A stretch of 64,000 nucleotides of DNA from contig JAJDAH010000342.1 in assembly GCA_029261965.1 (NCBI GenBank), positions 1 to 64,000 on the forward strand. The letters run 5' to 3'. A model generated the notes under the pieces. The model ran no database searches. It was not told the origin of the DNA and worked only from the letters and a program-made list of their open reading frames with translations. The DNA comes from Polyangiaceae bacterium (GTDB lineage Bacteria > Myxococcota_A > Polyangia > Polyangiales > Polyangiaceae). The position numbers and the translations under genes were made by a program. This document shows, piece by piece, positions 8,636 to 17,974 of this stretch. Position 1 is the stretch's first letter. Every line of letters starts with the position of its first letter.

Positions 8636-10636
8636 ATGAGCGAAGGCGACGAGAAGGTCGATAAACGAGCCGATGAGGTGGCAGGGACGCCCACGGAGCC
8701 CAGCGCACCCGTCGAGCCAATCGACGACGACGACGACGCGCCCGCCGAGAGCGTGAAGCCGGACCCCACCCGACCGACCGAGCTCGCTCTCGGCGCCGAC
8801 GCGAAGACCAAACCGGAGCTTTTGCGCAAGGCGACCATCGCCCCACCGTCCACCGCCCTCGGCGCCGCGGATACACCCGGACAATCGCGGGACGCCTACG
8901 TGGGGTGGTCGATCGACGGAAGGTACAAGGTGCTGTCTTTCATCGCCGAAGGTGGCATGGGCGTCGTCTACAAAGCCCAGCACACGAAGATCGACCGACT
9001 CGTCGCCCTCAAGATCCTCCGAGCCGACTTCGTCAAGGACCGCGAGGTCACCGACCGATTCCTAACCGAGGCGAAAGCGGCATCCGCGATCGGAAACGTC
9101 CGCATCGTGGACGTCTTCGACTTCGGCGAGCTTCCCGACGGGGCCGCCTACCTCGCAATGGAGTACCTGGACGGCGACCCGCTGTCGGTGAGAATCAAAA
9201 AGGCTGCGCCTTTCGAGACCGACCTCGTCATCCACGTGGCGAAGCAGGTCGCCGAAGCGCTGCACGCGGCCCACGAGGCTGGAATCGTCCACCGCGACCT
9301 GAAACCGGACAACGTGTTCTTGGTGGAGCACGACAAGGATCCAAACTTCGTCAAGATCTTGGATTTCGGCATCGCGAAAGTCGCCGGCGGTGACAACAAG
9401 CTGACACGCGCCGGCACGATTTTCGGCACACCTCATTACATGTCGCCCGAGCAAGGGTCCGCGGCGGCAGTGGACCGGCGCAGCGACCTCTACGCGCTCG
9501 GCGTCATCATGTACGAAATGGTGAGTGGGCGCGTTCCGTTCGAAGGGGATACTCCGCTCGCGCTCGTCGCCCAACATCTCTACGAGCCGCCGCCGTCGAT
9601 CAGCGAAGTGGATTCCAATCTCCTCGAGGTTCCGCCGGGGCTCGAGGCGGTGATCCTCAAGTGTCTCTCGAAGCTACCGGAGAACCGCTATCGGGACATG
9701 ACCGAGCTCGTCGAAGAGCTCGAACGGGTCGAGAGAAACGAGATCCCGCTGGCAGTCGACGATCTCGCTAGCCGCGATGCCGAGTTCGACGTTCCCCAAG
9801 AACAGCTCGAGCGAATCAAGAAACGCGCTTCGGCGCTCGAGCGCCGCCCGTCGCGGTGGCCCATCTACGCCGGTGCGGTCGGCGTTGCGGCGCTGACCAT
9901 CGCGCTCGTAGCGCGCAGCGGAACCGACTCGGTGGACGAGCTCACCGCCGGCGCCGGTGGCACGCCGGGCGCCGAGGCGTCGACCACCGCCGAGGAAGGG
10001 CAGCAGGAAACGAGCAGAGTCGTTGCTCTCGTCGTTTCGCCCATCGATGCGCGTGCCTTTCTCGGGGACGAAGATCTCGGCACCATGCCAATCAGCGTCG
10101 CCGTGCCCGAGGGCGAAGCCCGTGCGCTCGAGCTGCGCCGCGATGGGTTCTATCCGGAGACGGTGACCGTCGACGGCTCGACGTCGCCCATTGTCGTGCG
10201 GTTGAAACCCGTTCCCGGAGCCAAACCGAGCGAGCCCGTGCCGGACGCCGGAATCGACGACATCGTCAAGGAGCTCGAAGAGAAGGAAAAGGAAAAGCAA
10301 CGCGAGAAGGAGAAAGCCGCGGCGGCCATGGGTGTCGACGCCAGTCCCGCCGCCACGGAAGAAAAGACGGACCCCGACGAGACCGAAAAAACGCCGGCTG
10401 CCGAGGAGAAGAAAGACCCCCCCGACGAAACGGGTGACGAGCCCGATCCGAAACCGAAAACTCCAGGGCCCGAGCCGGACCAGGCGAAACCACCGAGCAA
10501 GCCCGTTGAACCGCCGAAGCCGCCTCCCCCCGCGCCGCCAAAACCCACCGGGCCGAAACCCGAAGTCCCGAAGCTCGGTCCCGCCGACGACAACCCGCCC
10601 AAAAAACAAGAATCGCCGAAGAGCGACCCGACCTGA
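8636..10636 (+). CDS. Receptor Ser/Thr protein kinase with PEGA-like ectodomain
   Basis: The 666-residue protein has an acidic, disordered N terminus, then a complete Hanks-type kinase: glycine loop AEGGMGVVYKA, VALKIL lysine, HRDLKPDN catalytic loop, DFGIAK, GTPHYMSPEQ activation segment. One membrane helix (WPIYAGAVGVAALTIALVA) separates it from an ectodomain with a PEGA-like segment (VSPIDARAFLGDEDLG... RRDGFYPETVTV), followed by a highly charged Glu/Lys stretch and a Pro/Lys-rich tail typical of cell-wall-spanning regions. The likely start is ATG 8636 (MSEGDEKVDK); an upstream GTG at 8597 is possible but adds no recognisable sequence. It has no obvious substrate in the neighbourhood and is convergent with a small lipoprotein gene. 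Confidence 0.92.
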   Translation: MSEGDEKVDKRADEVAGTPTEPSAPVEPIDDDDDAPAESVKPDPTRPTELALGADAKTKPELLRKATIAPPSTALGAADTPGQSRDAYVGWSIDGRYKVLSFIAEGGMGVVYKAQHTKIDRLVALKILRADFVKDREVTDRFLTEAKAASAIGNVRIVDVFDFGELPDGAAYLAMEYLDGDPLSVRIKKAAPFETDLVIHVAKQVAEALHAAHEAGIVHRDLKPDNVFLVEHDKDPNFVKILDFGIAKVAGGDNKLTRAGTIFGTPHYMSPEQGSAAAVDRRSDLYALGVIMYEMVSGRVPFEGDTPLALVAQHLYEPPPSISEVDSNLLEVPPGLEAVILKCLSKLPENRYRDMTELVEELERVERNEIPLAVDDLASRDAEFDVPQEQLERIKKRASALERRPSRWPIYAGAVGVAALTIALVARSGTDSVDELTAGAGGTPGAEASTTAEEGQQETSRVVALVVSPIDARAFLGDEDLGTMPISVAVPEGEARALELRRDGFYPETVTVDGSTSPIVVRLKPVPGAKPSEPVPDAGIDDIVKELEEKEKEKQREKEKAAAAMGVDASPAATEEKTDPDETEKTPAAEEKKDPPDETGDEPDPKPKTPGPEPDQAKPPSKPVEPPKPPPPAPPKPTGPKPEVPKLGPADDNPPKKQESPKSDPT

Positions 10637-10654
10637 AGCTGTGGCCTCCCACGA

Positions 10655-10966
10655 TCAGAGACAGTCGGCGCGCGCCATCTCCTCGTCGTAGCGTCGCTCG
10701 GCACCGGTGCATGCGTGAGCCTGGCTCTCTATCTCTGCCGCGCATGCTTGCTGATTCCCCGAGCCAGCGAGTTTTTTGAGGTCGCGCTCGCACACTTCGA
10801 AGCTCGGGGAGTTGAACTCGCTGACGATCTCCTGGCAGATGTCGCAGTACCTCTTGATCATGCAACACTCCAGCGGCCCCGCACTGCCACCGCCGCAACC
10901 ACTGAATGCGAAGCCAAGCGGGATGACCGCGAGGGAGGCACGCAGAACACGCGCGATCGAACTCAT
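10655..10966 (-). CDS. Small Cys-rich lipoprotein
   Basis: A 103-residue protein with a lipoprotein signal ending GFAFSGC, then a short domain with cysteines in CCMIKRYCDICQ, EVCERD, ACAAEI and ACTGAE. The even spacing suggests several disulfides in the periplasm or outer membrane. It ends 19 bases from the convergent kinase gene. No family recognised. Confidence 0.65.
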   Translation of the reverse strand: MSSIARVLRASLAVIPLGFAFSGCGGGSAGPLECCMIKRYCDICQEIVSEFNSPSFEVCERDLKKLAGSGNQQACAAEIESQAHACTGAERRYDEEMARADCL

Positions 10967-11096
10967 GGCAGCCGACTATCATGCCGCTGGGCCTGCGTCA
11001 GGCGATTCGGTGCCCCGCGTTCCTCATGAATCTCGTCGAAGGCTCACGAAGAGGCACTCGTCGCGAACGGACTCGGCGGGAAGCTCTGCCCCGAGG

Positions 11097-14000
11097 TCAG
11101 TGACTGAGTTGTTTGTCGAGCTCGTTTTCGCCGAGTGGCGGTGCGTCGGCGCCGAGAAAACGTCGCTCGGCCGCCTCCACGAGTTGCGCGCCCAGAACCG
11201 GCAGCTTGACGCTGGCGAAGGTGGCTAGCCCGGCGGCGCCGGTGGCCGTCGCCCAGCCGATGGGACCGAGCGGCTGACATCCGAAGAAATGACTGACGCC
11301 GGGCGTCTGGATGATGGTGAACAGAGCTCCCATGGAGCCGAGGCTCGTGAGCACGACTGGGCGGCTCAGCCCCCCGGAGGCGAGCGTCTGACCGAGCTGA
11401 GTACCGACCAACGCGGCCAACCCAATCGTCGTCGCGCGTCCGCGAGTTCCAGTGAAACGTCCGACGAGCCAGGCGCTACCAGCCCCAGCAGCGGTCACGA
11501 CAGCGCGCCAGGCGATGTCGCGGTTCAGCGGACCAGCCAGGGACGCGTCGGGCCCCTCGTTGGCCAACTCGTCGAGGGTCTTTTTCGTGGGCGGACGGAG
11601 GGCGATCGCCATGGCGGGAGCCACGTCGGTGAGGAGGTTGACGAGCAACAGCTGACGCGCATTCAGAGGGGGTCGACCGTCGACGAGACCCGCAGCTAGC
11701 GTGAAACCAATCTCGCCGAGATTTCCTCCGATGAGAATCGACAGAGCGTCGCGCACACTCGACCACATCGCACGCCCCTCGACGATCGCCTCGACGAGCG
11801 TCTCGATTCGTTCGTCGGTGAGCACCACGTCCGCGGCACTCCGGGCCGCCGACGTACTCTTCTCGCCAACAGCGATGCCGACGTCGGCGAGACGAATCGC
11901 CGGCGCGTCGTTCGCGCCGTCGCCAGCCATGGCGACGACCTTGCCCGTACGCTGGAGCGCACGAACGATGCGGACCTTGTGTGACGGGGTCACTCGGGCG
12001 AACACCGCAACGTCACTCAGAACAGCATCGAGCTCCTCGTCCTTCAGCTCGCTGAGCTCGGCACCGGTGACCACTCGCCTGCCGCGGACGAGACCGAGGG
12101 TCATGGCGATGTTCTCAGCCGTGCTCGGGTGGTCGCCGGTGATCATGATGGCGTCGACGCCGACTCGGCGAAGCCCGTCGATCGCCGCCGCCGCCGACGG
12201 GCGCACCGGATCTCGAAACGCGACGAAGCCACGAAAAACGAGATCCCGAACGTCTCGAGGCTCGAGCCGTCCCCGAGCGGGCATCCGCTTCTCGGCCACC
12301 GAGAGCACCCGCAGGCCGGATCGGGCAAGCTCCGTCGCTTGCGCCGCGAGGTGCTGGCGGTCGTCGGGCTCGAGCTCGGTCGTGCCGCCTTCGCGGTGCC
12401 AGGTCGCACAGCTTGGCAAAATGACCTCGGGAGCCCCCTTGACGCAGAGCAGGCCTTCTTCCCGAGTCTCTCCAAGGACCGCATGATAGCCACGCCCGGC
12501 CTCGAAATAGAGCTCCGCCGTGCGCTTCCATTCGTCCGCGCCGTAGTCCGCGCGAATGCCCGCGAGCTTGGCGCCCGCACTCAAGGCCTCGTCGGTCGGA
12601 TCGCTCATCGGCGTTTCATGACGGGCCGCCGCGCTGGCCCGTAGACCCACGGCGAGAACGTGCGCTCGACCGCGGCCCAGATCACCAATGAGGTCCGTCA
12701 CCTCCCCATCGCCGACCTCGCTGAGCTCGATGTGGCCTTTCGTAACCGTTCCGGTCTTGTCGAAACAAACCACGTTGACCCGTCCCAGCGCTTCGATGCT
12801 GCGAGCGTTTCGCACGAGCGCCCCGCGCCCCGCGAGCCGCTTGGCCGCCGACAGCTGTGCGGCAGTGGCAATCAGCGGCAGCCCCTCGGGCACGGCGGCC
12901 ACGGCGAGGCTCACCCCAGACCCGACGACATCGGCGAGCCGGCGACCACGAAGCAGTCCCGCCCCCACGACGCCGATGCCGGCACCGAGCGCCACCGGTC
13001 CCGTGAGCGCCATGAGTTGGCGCAAACGAGCTTCCACTCCAACTTGGCCTCTGGAAACGTTGACGGTCTTCGAGCTGCGGCGCGCTTCGGTCTCGTCCCC
13101 CAGCGCGACCACGACCGCCGTGACTTTCCCCGCGGCGATCGCCGTCCCCTCGTAGAGCATCGAGCTCCGATCAGCGACCTGGACTTCGAAGCTCGGGGCC
13201 TCGCTCTTGCGCACCGGCAGCGACTCTCCTGTCAGACTCGCACCGTCCACCTCTAGCGACGTCGAAGAAATGATCCGCGAATCGGCGGGGACTATCTCTC
13301 CCGCGCTGAGCTCGATGATGTCGCCACGGACGAGGTCGTCCGCGGGCATCGTACAACGCTGGCCGTCGCGAACGACCGTGCTGTGACGCCTCGACGTATG
13401 GGCCAACTGCTCGACGGCCAACTCGGTCCGGTAGCGTTGAGTGCCACCTACGAGAGCATTGAGTCCGACCACTCCGGCGACCATGCCCGCGTCGGCGACC
13501 GAACCGACGACAGCGCTGAGACCAGCACCCGCTGCGAGCAGCGGACTCAAGGGATTGAAGAGCTCGTCGGTCACAGCGTCCGCAAATTCGAGCACGGCCG
13601 CTCGTTTCGCCACGTGCGCGCGCGTGCGGCGCACCACGTCGTGGCGACGCAGGCCTTCACGGGTCACGCCGAGCCGAGACAGCGCCCCGTCCGGATCGAG
13701 CGCGTGCCACGGCGTGGGGTCTCGTGGGGGCGGCAGTGCGCGTCGCGACACGGCGTAGGAATTCCGTACGCCGTTCGCCATCGACAAGAGCGTCGCGGTG
13801 TTCACCACGAACAACACCCGCCGGTAGGTCATCGGCAGGAGCCCGCCGGCCGAAACGAACGCACCCACCGTCGCGGCTCCGAGTGCGATGTTGACGCTCT
13901 GCTTGGCGACGGCGCGAGCGGTCACGCACGCTTGAATCAAGAACCGCACGTCGACGAGGTCCTCGCGGCAGATGATGTGCGCACCCCAGGGTGGCGGTTC

Positions 14001-15518
14001 TCCGGGACCGCAAAGCCCAATGCCGAAGTCCGCACTCGAGAGCCCCGGCGACCGCCCAGTGGCGACGACGCACACGACGCTCCCCTCACGTTGGAGGCGA
14101 CGAATACCCTTTTTCATGTCATCGCCACCGGGAATCACGTCGTCAGCGTTGAGTCCTTCCAGCGTCGATTCGTCGTCGGTGGCAATCACGACGCGCATCT
14201 GGGCGTCGTGCGCCGCTTTGATGAGCTCCTCGACGCCGGTTTGCGGAGTCACCTCCACCTTGACCAACCCGACGACGCCACCGTCGTGAAGAACCCCCAG
14301 CACGATCGCTCCACGGCTCGATATGCCGCGGGCTCGCTCGCGCAACACCTCGTCGACATCGGCGTCGAGCAATGGCAGCGGCGCCAGGACCCAGCGTGCA
14401 GAGCGACGAATCGTCAAGGGCGCCTCGGGGTCGAAAAGCTTCCGAATCGCCTTGTCGAGGTCGCCGGCGTTCGTTCCAGCACCCGGAATGACGTCGGCGA
14501 TCACGAACTTCTCTTTCGAGATCATGTTCCCCTGCAACACGACGCAATCGACACGGTCGAGAAGTCGCAGCGCTTCGGCGTCCAGCATCATCATGCCGCG
14601 GGATGCCAAGACCTGTGCGAGCTCGGCGGCAAAAACCTCCCGACCGAGTCGTGCCGGCTTCGGAATGCCACCGAACAGAGCAGCGGTGGCGCGTTGCACG
14701 CTGCGGGTCGTGAGAAAACTGATCGCGAAACCGCCCAGAGCAACGAACCATGCTCGGTCCGCGTATTCCTCGATGGGACCCCGACGAATGGGCACCGGGC
14801 GTTCCTCGCGCCGGACCGCCGCCGGATCGCTACTCGGCTGCGAGCAGAGTTCCGCTTCTCGCCTCTGCCAAACCGACCGCCTCGCGTGGATCTCCCGGAG
14901 CTGCGAGACCCTGGATGCGATGTCGACGAGCGAGCTCACCGGGCGCTGGGCCATGCCCTGCGACATCGCGATGCTGAGGTTGAGCACCAAGTCCGTCGGG
15001 TGAATGCCGTAGCGTTCGTCTAGGCCACCTCGCAAACGTTCAGACCCCTTCAGGATCGTCAAAATCGCCGCAGCGTTGCCCGCGAGCGACGATGCCGGTA
15101 TCGGCGAGAAACGTAGAGCGACGCCAAGCGAGAGACCCGCCGCGTCTCCACACAGCTCGAGCAGCGTCCTCGCCGCAGGTTCGGCGTCCGCCGGATGCTC
15201 GTGCCGGTCTTCTCCGAAGGGTGCACCGGTGACACGAATCTTCTCCTCGACCTCGTCGACGACAGCAATCAACTCGTCGAGCGCGTACGCACCAGGCTCG
15301 AAACAGACGACGACGCGATTCGTGTAGGCGTTGACCTCCACCCAACGAACGCGTTCGAGCGCGTGGTACGCGTCGTCGATTCGGTCGCGGAACTCCGCGA
15401 GCTCGTCGTCGCTGAGACGACGAAGCTCGATGTGAGCACGCGCGTCGGTCATCCACGCGCGGCGTTCACGGTGCGTGAAGAGTGAACGGACGCGGTCGAC
15501 GAGCTCAGCGAGCGGCAT
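11097..15518 (-). CDS. Large P-type cation-transporting ATPase with degenerate N-terminal module (CtpH/CtpI-like)
   Basis: At 1473 residues this is about twice the size of an ordinary P-type ATPase. The C-terminal half is complete: TGES (763-766) of the actuator domain, PEGLPLI in M4, the phosphorylation motif DKTGT with Asp at ~920, TGDHPSTAENIA and the hinge MAGDGANDAPAI. PEGLP, rather than CPC, points to a P2-type (Ca2+/Mg2+-like) pump and not a heavy-metal one. The N-terminal half carries a second HAD-like region in which the DKTGT equivalent reads DCVVLQGNMI (~324), so it cannot be phosphorylated, plus its own membrane helices. Mycobacterial CtpH/CtpI have a comparable layout. The extreme N terminus resembles an HMA-like regulatory fold but lacks a CxxC. 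Transported ion unknown. ATG at 15518. Confidence 0.88.
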   Translation of the reverse strand: MPLAELVDRVRSLFTHRERRAWMTDARAHIELRRLSDDELAEFRDRIDDAYHALERVRWVEVNAYTNRVVVCFEPGAYALDELIAVVDEVEEKIRVTGAPFGEDRHEHPADAEPAARTLLELCGDAAGLSLGVALRFSPIPASSLAGNAAAILTILKGSERLRGGLDERYGIHPTDLVLNLSIAMSQGMAQRPVSSLVDIASRVSQLREIHARRSVWQRREAELCSQPSSDPAAVRREERPVPIRRGPIEEYADRAWFVALGGFAISFLTTRSVQRATAALFGGIPKPARLGREVFAAELAQVLASRGMMMLDAEALRLLDRVDCVVLQGNMISKEKFVIADVIPGAGTNAGDLDKAIRKLFDPEAPLTIRRSARWVLAPLPLLDADVDEVLRERARGISSRGAIVLGVLHDGGVVGLVKVEVTPQTGVEELIKAAHDAQMRVVIATDDESTLEGLNADDVIPGGDDMKKGIRRLQREGSVVCVVATGRSPGLSSADFGIGLCGPGEPPPWGAHIICREDLVDVRFLIQACVTARAVAKQSVNIALGAATVGAFVSAGGLLPMTYRRVLFVVNTATLLSMANGVRNSYAVSRRALPPPRDPTPWHALDPDGALSRLGVTREGLRRHDVVRRTRAHVAKRAAVLEFADAVTDELFNPLSPLLAAGAGLSAVVGSVADAGMVAGVVGLNALVGGTQRYRTELAVEQLAHTSRRHSTVVRDGQRCTMPADDLVRGDIIELSAGEIVPADSRIISSTSLEVDGASLTGESLPVRKSEAPSFEVQVADRSSMLYEGTAIAAGKVTAVVVALGDETEARRSSKTVNVSRGQVGVEARLRQLMALTGPVALGAGIGVVGAGLLRGRRLADVVGSGVSLAVAAVPEGLPLIATAAQLSAAKRLAGRGALVRNARSIEALGRVNVVCFDKTGTVTKGHIELSEVGDGEVTDLIGDLGRGRAHVLAVGLRASAAARHETPMSDPTDEALSAGAKLAGIRADYGADEWKRTAELYFEAGRGYHAVLGETREEGLLCVKGAPEVILPSCATWHREGGTTELEPDDRQHLAAQATELARSGLRVLSVAEKRMPARGRLEPRDVRDLVFRGFVAFRDPVRPSAAAAIDGLRRVGVDAIMITGDHPSTAENIAMTLGLVRGRRVVTGAELSELKDEELDAVLSDVAVFARVTPSHKVRIVRALQRTGKVVAMAGDGANDAPAIRLADVGIAVGEKSTSAARSAADVVLTDERIETLVEAIVEGRAMWSSVRDALSILIGGNLGEIGFTLAAGLVDGRPPLNARQLLLVNLLTDVAPAMAIALRPPTKKTLDELANEGPDASLAGPLNRDIAWRAVVTAAGAGSAWLVGRFTGTRGRATTIGLAALVGTQLGQTLASGGLSRPVVLTSLGSMGALFTIIQTPGVSHFFGCQPLGPIGWATATGAAGLATFASVKLPVLGAQLVEAAERRFLGADAPPLGENELDKQLSH

Positions 15519-15600
15519 GGCCCCTCAAGATGCCACGATTCCGCATGGGCGGAAGGGCATCATTCGTGGATCCGCCGGCCGAGCACGAAAACGCCGCGGC

Positions 15601-16224
15601 TCATTCCGCACAGGCCAGTGGCGACCAGTCCCAAACGCCGCCCTGACAGGTGGCTTCCGTGGCGTCGCCGAGCCGGCAGCTCCCGTAGGTGCAGGTCGCC
15701 GAGCCGGTGCAAGCCGTACCAGCATTGGGCAGAGCGGCGGCGCAGGCCGCCGAAGGCGGTATCGAGCAAACCCAAACCTCGCTCGGACAGAAACCCTGGC
15801 AGGGCGGGCATGTACAGAATGTCTGCTGGGACGGGTAGGCACACTGCTGATTCAAGCTCAGGCAATCCGACCCAGTAGGCGGCGGCGAGCTCGGGCACGT
15901 GGCGTCAGCGGCACAAGACCCGTCTTGCACGAGGTCCCACACCATCGCCCGACAAGAAAACCTCGAACGGCAGCTGGGGCGCGGATCGTCTCCGTAAGAA
16001 CAGTCGAGTTCAAGTGCCGTACACGCGGTCCCCGCCGTCGGTTCCGACATTGGGCACTCGACGTCACGCGCCACCCCGCCACCGGCGCTCCCGCTGGTTG
16101 CCGGGTTTCCACCGCTACCGGTCGCACCATCTCCCGTGGAGAACTTGTCGCCGCCACAGCCAGCCAAGACGAGCAGAAGCGGTAGCAAACGCCATCGCAT
16201 GAGAGTCAGCGTAACACGACGCAT
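15601..16224 (-). CDS. Cys-rich putative lipoprotein
   Basis: A 207-residue protein with signal sequence LLPLLLVLAGC (lipobox LAGC), a Gly/Ser/Thr linker, and repeated Cys-containing units (TACTALELDCSYG, GSDCLSLNQQCAY, TACTGSATCTYGSC), each followed by a W- or V-containing segment such as CQGGVWDWS. This two- to threefold repeat of about 50 residues is a pattern seen in myxobacterial surface lipoproteins of unknown role. An alternative ATG eight codons downstream (16200) would give a tighter signal peptide. It lies downstream of the structured intergenic region. Confidence 0.75.
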   Translation of the reverse strand: MRRVTLTLMRWRLLPLLLVLAGCGGDKFSTGDGATGSGGNPATSGSAGGGVARDVECPMSEPTAGTACTALELDCSYGDDPRPSCRSRFSCRAMVWDLVQDGSCAADATCPSSPPPTGSDCLSLNQQCAYPSQQTFCTCPPCQGFCPSEVWVCSIPPSAACAAALPNAGTACTGSATCTYGSCRLGDATEATCQGGVWDWSPLACAE

Positions 16225-16362
16225 TCCGAGCGACCCGGCGAAACGGTTCGTGGCATCTTGAAGAGACGACCATGACTCGTGCCGCGTCTCAAAAGTCGCA
16301 AAGGGAATTCGCGGGGCGCGTATTCTCGCACAGCTCGGGATTTCGGCGGAGACGCGGCACTC

Positions 16363-16379
16363 GCGGTGCGAAGCACCGC
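16363..16379. other. Perfect hairpin (7-bp stem, GAA loop)
   Basis: GCGGTGC (16363-16369), loop GAA, then GCACCGC (16373-16379). It is perfectly self-complementary and sits 40 bases before the larger hairpin. No T-tract follows on either strand, so it is not an ordinary intrinsic terminator. It could be part of a structured RNA or a protein-binding palindrome. Confidence 0.5.
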
Positions 16380-16419
16380 AAGGAAACAGGGAAGGATCTG
16401 TCTACAGCAGTGGCGACCC

Positions 16420-16464
16420 GTAACCGCTGGCGGCCCTCACCCGAGGGGGGCCGTCGGCGGTTAC
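16420..16464. other. Long imperfect inverted repeat (17-bp stem)
   Basis: The arm GTAACCGCTGGCGGCCC starting at 16420 pairs with GGGCCGTCGGCGGTTAC ending at 16464; the two non-Watson-Crick positions are both G-U wobbles if read as plus-strand RNA. That wobble pattern hints that the plus-strand RNA is the functional form. No U-tract follows. Candidate structured RNA, attenuator or REP-like palindrome. Confidence 0.5.
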
Positions 16465-16474
16465 GATTGTTACT

Positions 16475-16810
16475 ATGAGACAGACCACCAGGCGTTCGCG
16501 CGAAGACGCGGGCCACGCAGAGATGCCCCGACGAATCGCGCGTTTGATCGATCGCGATGAGGTGGCGCGTCTGCTTCATGCCGCAGCCAGCAACAGCACC
16601 GTGCTCGTCCCGACCGAGCGCTGCCACCCGCGCCGCACGTCGTCGAGCTTCAGGCGCCGGCGCTCGAGCATCCCACACTCGTCGTCGCGAAGCCCGCGGG
16701 AGAGGCGTCGCGTGCCCCGAGCTCCGTCGCGCGCACGCGTCTCTTCGGCTCTCCAGGAATTACGACACGCGCGCGTCCGCACAATTCGTCGACTTTCCGC
16801 GCACCTGATG
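16475..16810 (+). pseudogene. Possible decayed ORF upstream of the PilZ gene
   Basis: Protein-like text appears in successive frames: MPRRIARLIDRDEVARLL and SNSTVLVPTER in the frame from 16475, then PHVVELQAPALEHPTLVVA in the PilZ frame, then RLSRNYDTRASAQFVDFP ending at 16808 in the third frame. Two small frameshifts would join them. This could be coincidence in high-GC DNA, where shadow frames stay open, so confidence is low. No family was recognised. Confidence 0.2.
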
Positions 16811-16887
16811 CCCTGAACCGAGCCTCCTTCACTGGGTGCTTTACGCGGCGTGCCCGATATAAGAAGACAGGGCGCGAGGGCACTCGA

Positions 16888-17226
16888 TTGGTCACCCGTT
16901 TCGATACTGCGCCACCGAAGAGCGGCCAACGCCGGCTGGTGCAACGCGTGCGCGCCAACCTAGTGGTCGCAGTTTCGCGCGCAGATGGGAGCAAGCTACC
17001 CGCGCGCGTCGTCGACGTGAGCACAGGTGGAATGTTTCTTCATTGTGCACCCGGCCCCGAATACGGCGAAACCGTGACGATTGTCGTCCAGCTCCAAGAG
17101 CGCAACGACTGGGTGCTGTTGCCGGCCACCATTCGCTGGATCACGACCAAGGGATGCGGCGTGGAATTCGACGATCTGTCGGAAGAGAAAGCGCGCGCTC
17201 TCGAAGAATTCGTTAAGGTGGCCTAA
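16888..17226 (+). CDS. PilZ domain protein
   Basis: The 112-residue protein is essentially one PilZ domain. It has the RxxxR motif (RRLVQR, where c-di-GMP binds in family members), the DVSTGGMF segment matching (D/N)xSxxG, and the late strand GVEFDDLSEEK. It is therefore a likely stand-alone c-di-GMP effector. The start is a TTG at 16888; no ATG or GTG exists in the open frame upstream, which runs back to a stop at 16558-16560. The TetR gene follows after 11 bases, so the two are probably co-transcribed. Confidence 0.82.
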   Translation: MVTRFDTAPPKSGQRRLVQRVRANLVVAVSRADGSKLPARVVDVSTGGMFLHCAPGPEYGETVTIVVQLQERNDWVLLPATIRWITTKGCGVEFDDLSEEKARALEEFVKVA

Positions 17227-17237
17227 GGCACTGGACC

Positions 17238-17873
17238 TTGGCCGACGCCGACGACGCCCTCAAAGCCCCCCCCCGACGGCGCCGCACCCAAGAAGAGCGG
17301 AGCACCGAGACGCGTCAGCTCTTGCTCGACGTCACCATCGAATGCCTGAGTGAGCTCGGCTACGCCCGGACGACCACGACGATCGTCGCCGAACGTGCCG
17401 GCCTGTCGCGCGGCGCGCAGCTTCACCATTTCGGCAACAAACAACAGTTGGTCGTCGCGGCGATGGAGCATTTGTTTCAGCGCCGCGTGAACGAGTTTCG
17501 AGACGCACTCTCCTCGCTGCCGGCTGGCGCCGACATCGTCGAGCCCGCCATCGACCTGCTCTGGAAGATCATGAGCGGGCCGACCTACTACGCCTACATG
17601 GAGTTGGTCGTCGCCGCTCGTACCGACCCGGACTTGCAACGACACATCGTGGCGCTCAACGCCCGAACCGACGAGCAAGTGGACGCGACCTTTCGCGAGT
17701 TCTTCAAGGACACACCGGAAAACACGCAGTTCTACGATCTGGTCTGGACCTTGGTGCTCGCCCTGCTCGGAGGCCTCGCGTTCGAGAAAATCGTGCGAGA
17801 GGACGACCCTCGCATCGCTCAGGTGGTCGACCTCCTGAAGCAGTTCGGACCGATGGTGATGACCGGTAAGTAA
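17238..17873 (+). CDS. TetR/AcrR-family transcriptional regulator
   Basis: A 211-residue regulator with a basic N terminus (PPRRRRTQEER), the TetR helix-turn-helix (LSELGYARTTTTIVAERAG followed by SRGAQLHHFGNKQQLV) at about residues 25-70, and an all-helical C-terminal ligand/dimer domain. The target and ligand are unknown; the usual pattern is repression of a neighbouring operon, so the adjacent PilZ gene or the redox operon downstream are candidates. The start appears to be TTG at 17238, 11 bases after the PilZ stop. Confidence 0.88.
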   Translation: MADADDALKAPPRRRRTQEERSTETRQLLLDVTIECLSELGYARTTTTIVAERAGLSRGAQLHHFGNKQQLVVAAMEHLFQRRVNEFRDALSSLPAGADIVEPAIDLLWKIMSGPTYYAYMELVVAARTDPDLQRHIVALNARTDEQVDATFREFFKDTPENTQFYDLVWTLVLALLGGLAFEKIVREDDPRIAQVVDLLKQFGPMVMTGK

Positions 17874-17974
17874 AGCCAACCGGGAATTGTCGTCGGTTCG
17901 CGGGCGTTTGCACCTTTCGCTTGACGGGACTGGGTGCCACGGCAGGCTCGGGGCCACTCATCGAGGCAAAATCC

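Larger units (their letters stand above)
16225..16887. other. 663-base intergenic region with two strong hairpins
   Basis: This is the only long gap without a convincing gene. It contains a perfect 7-bp stem with a GAA loop (16363-16379) and a 17-bp stem (16420-16464). Downstream, three frames each show a short protein-like stretch that never join into one ORF (see the possible decayed ORF at 16475-16810). The divergent promoters of the lipoprotein (minus) and the PilZ/TetR genes (plus) must also lie here. No tRNA or known riboswitch was recognised. Confidence 0.6.

Noticed and set aside
13383-15023. A 546-codon open frame opposite the P-type ATPase
   Set aside because: Same reason: low-complexity, Arg/His-rich text with no family similarity, whereas the opposite strand encodes clear ATPase motifs.
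16420-16464. Intrinsic terminator
   Set aside because: The stem is strong but no T-tract follows on either strand.
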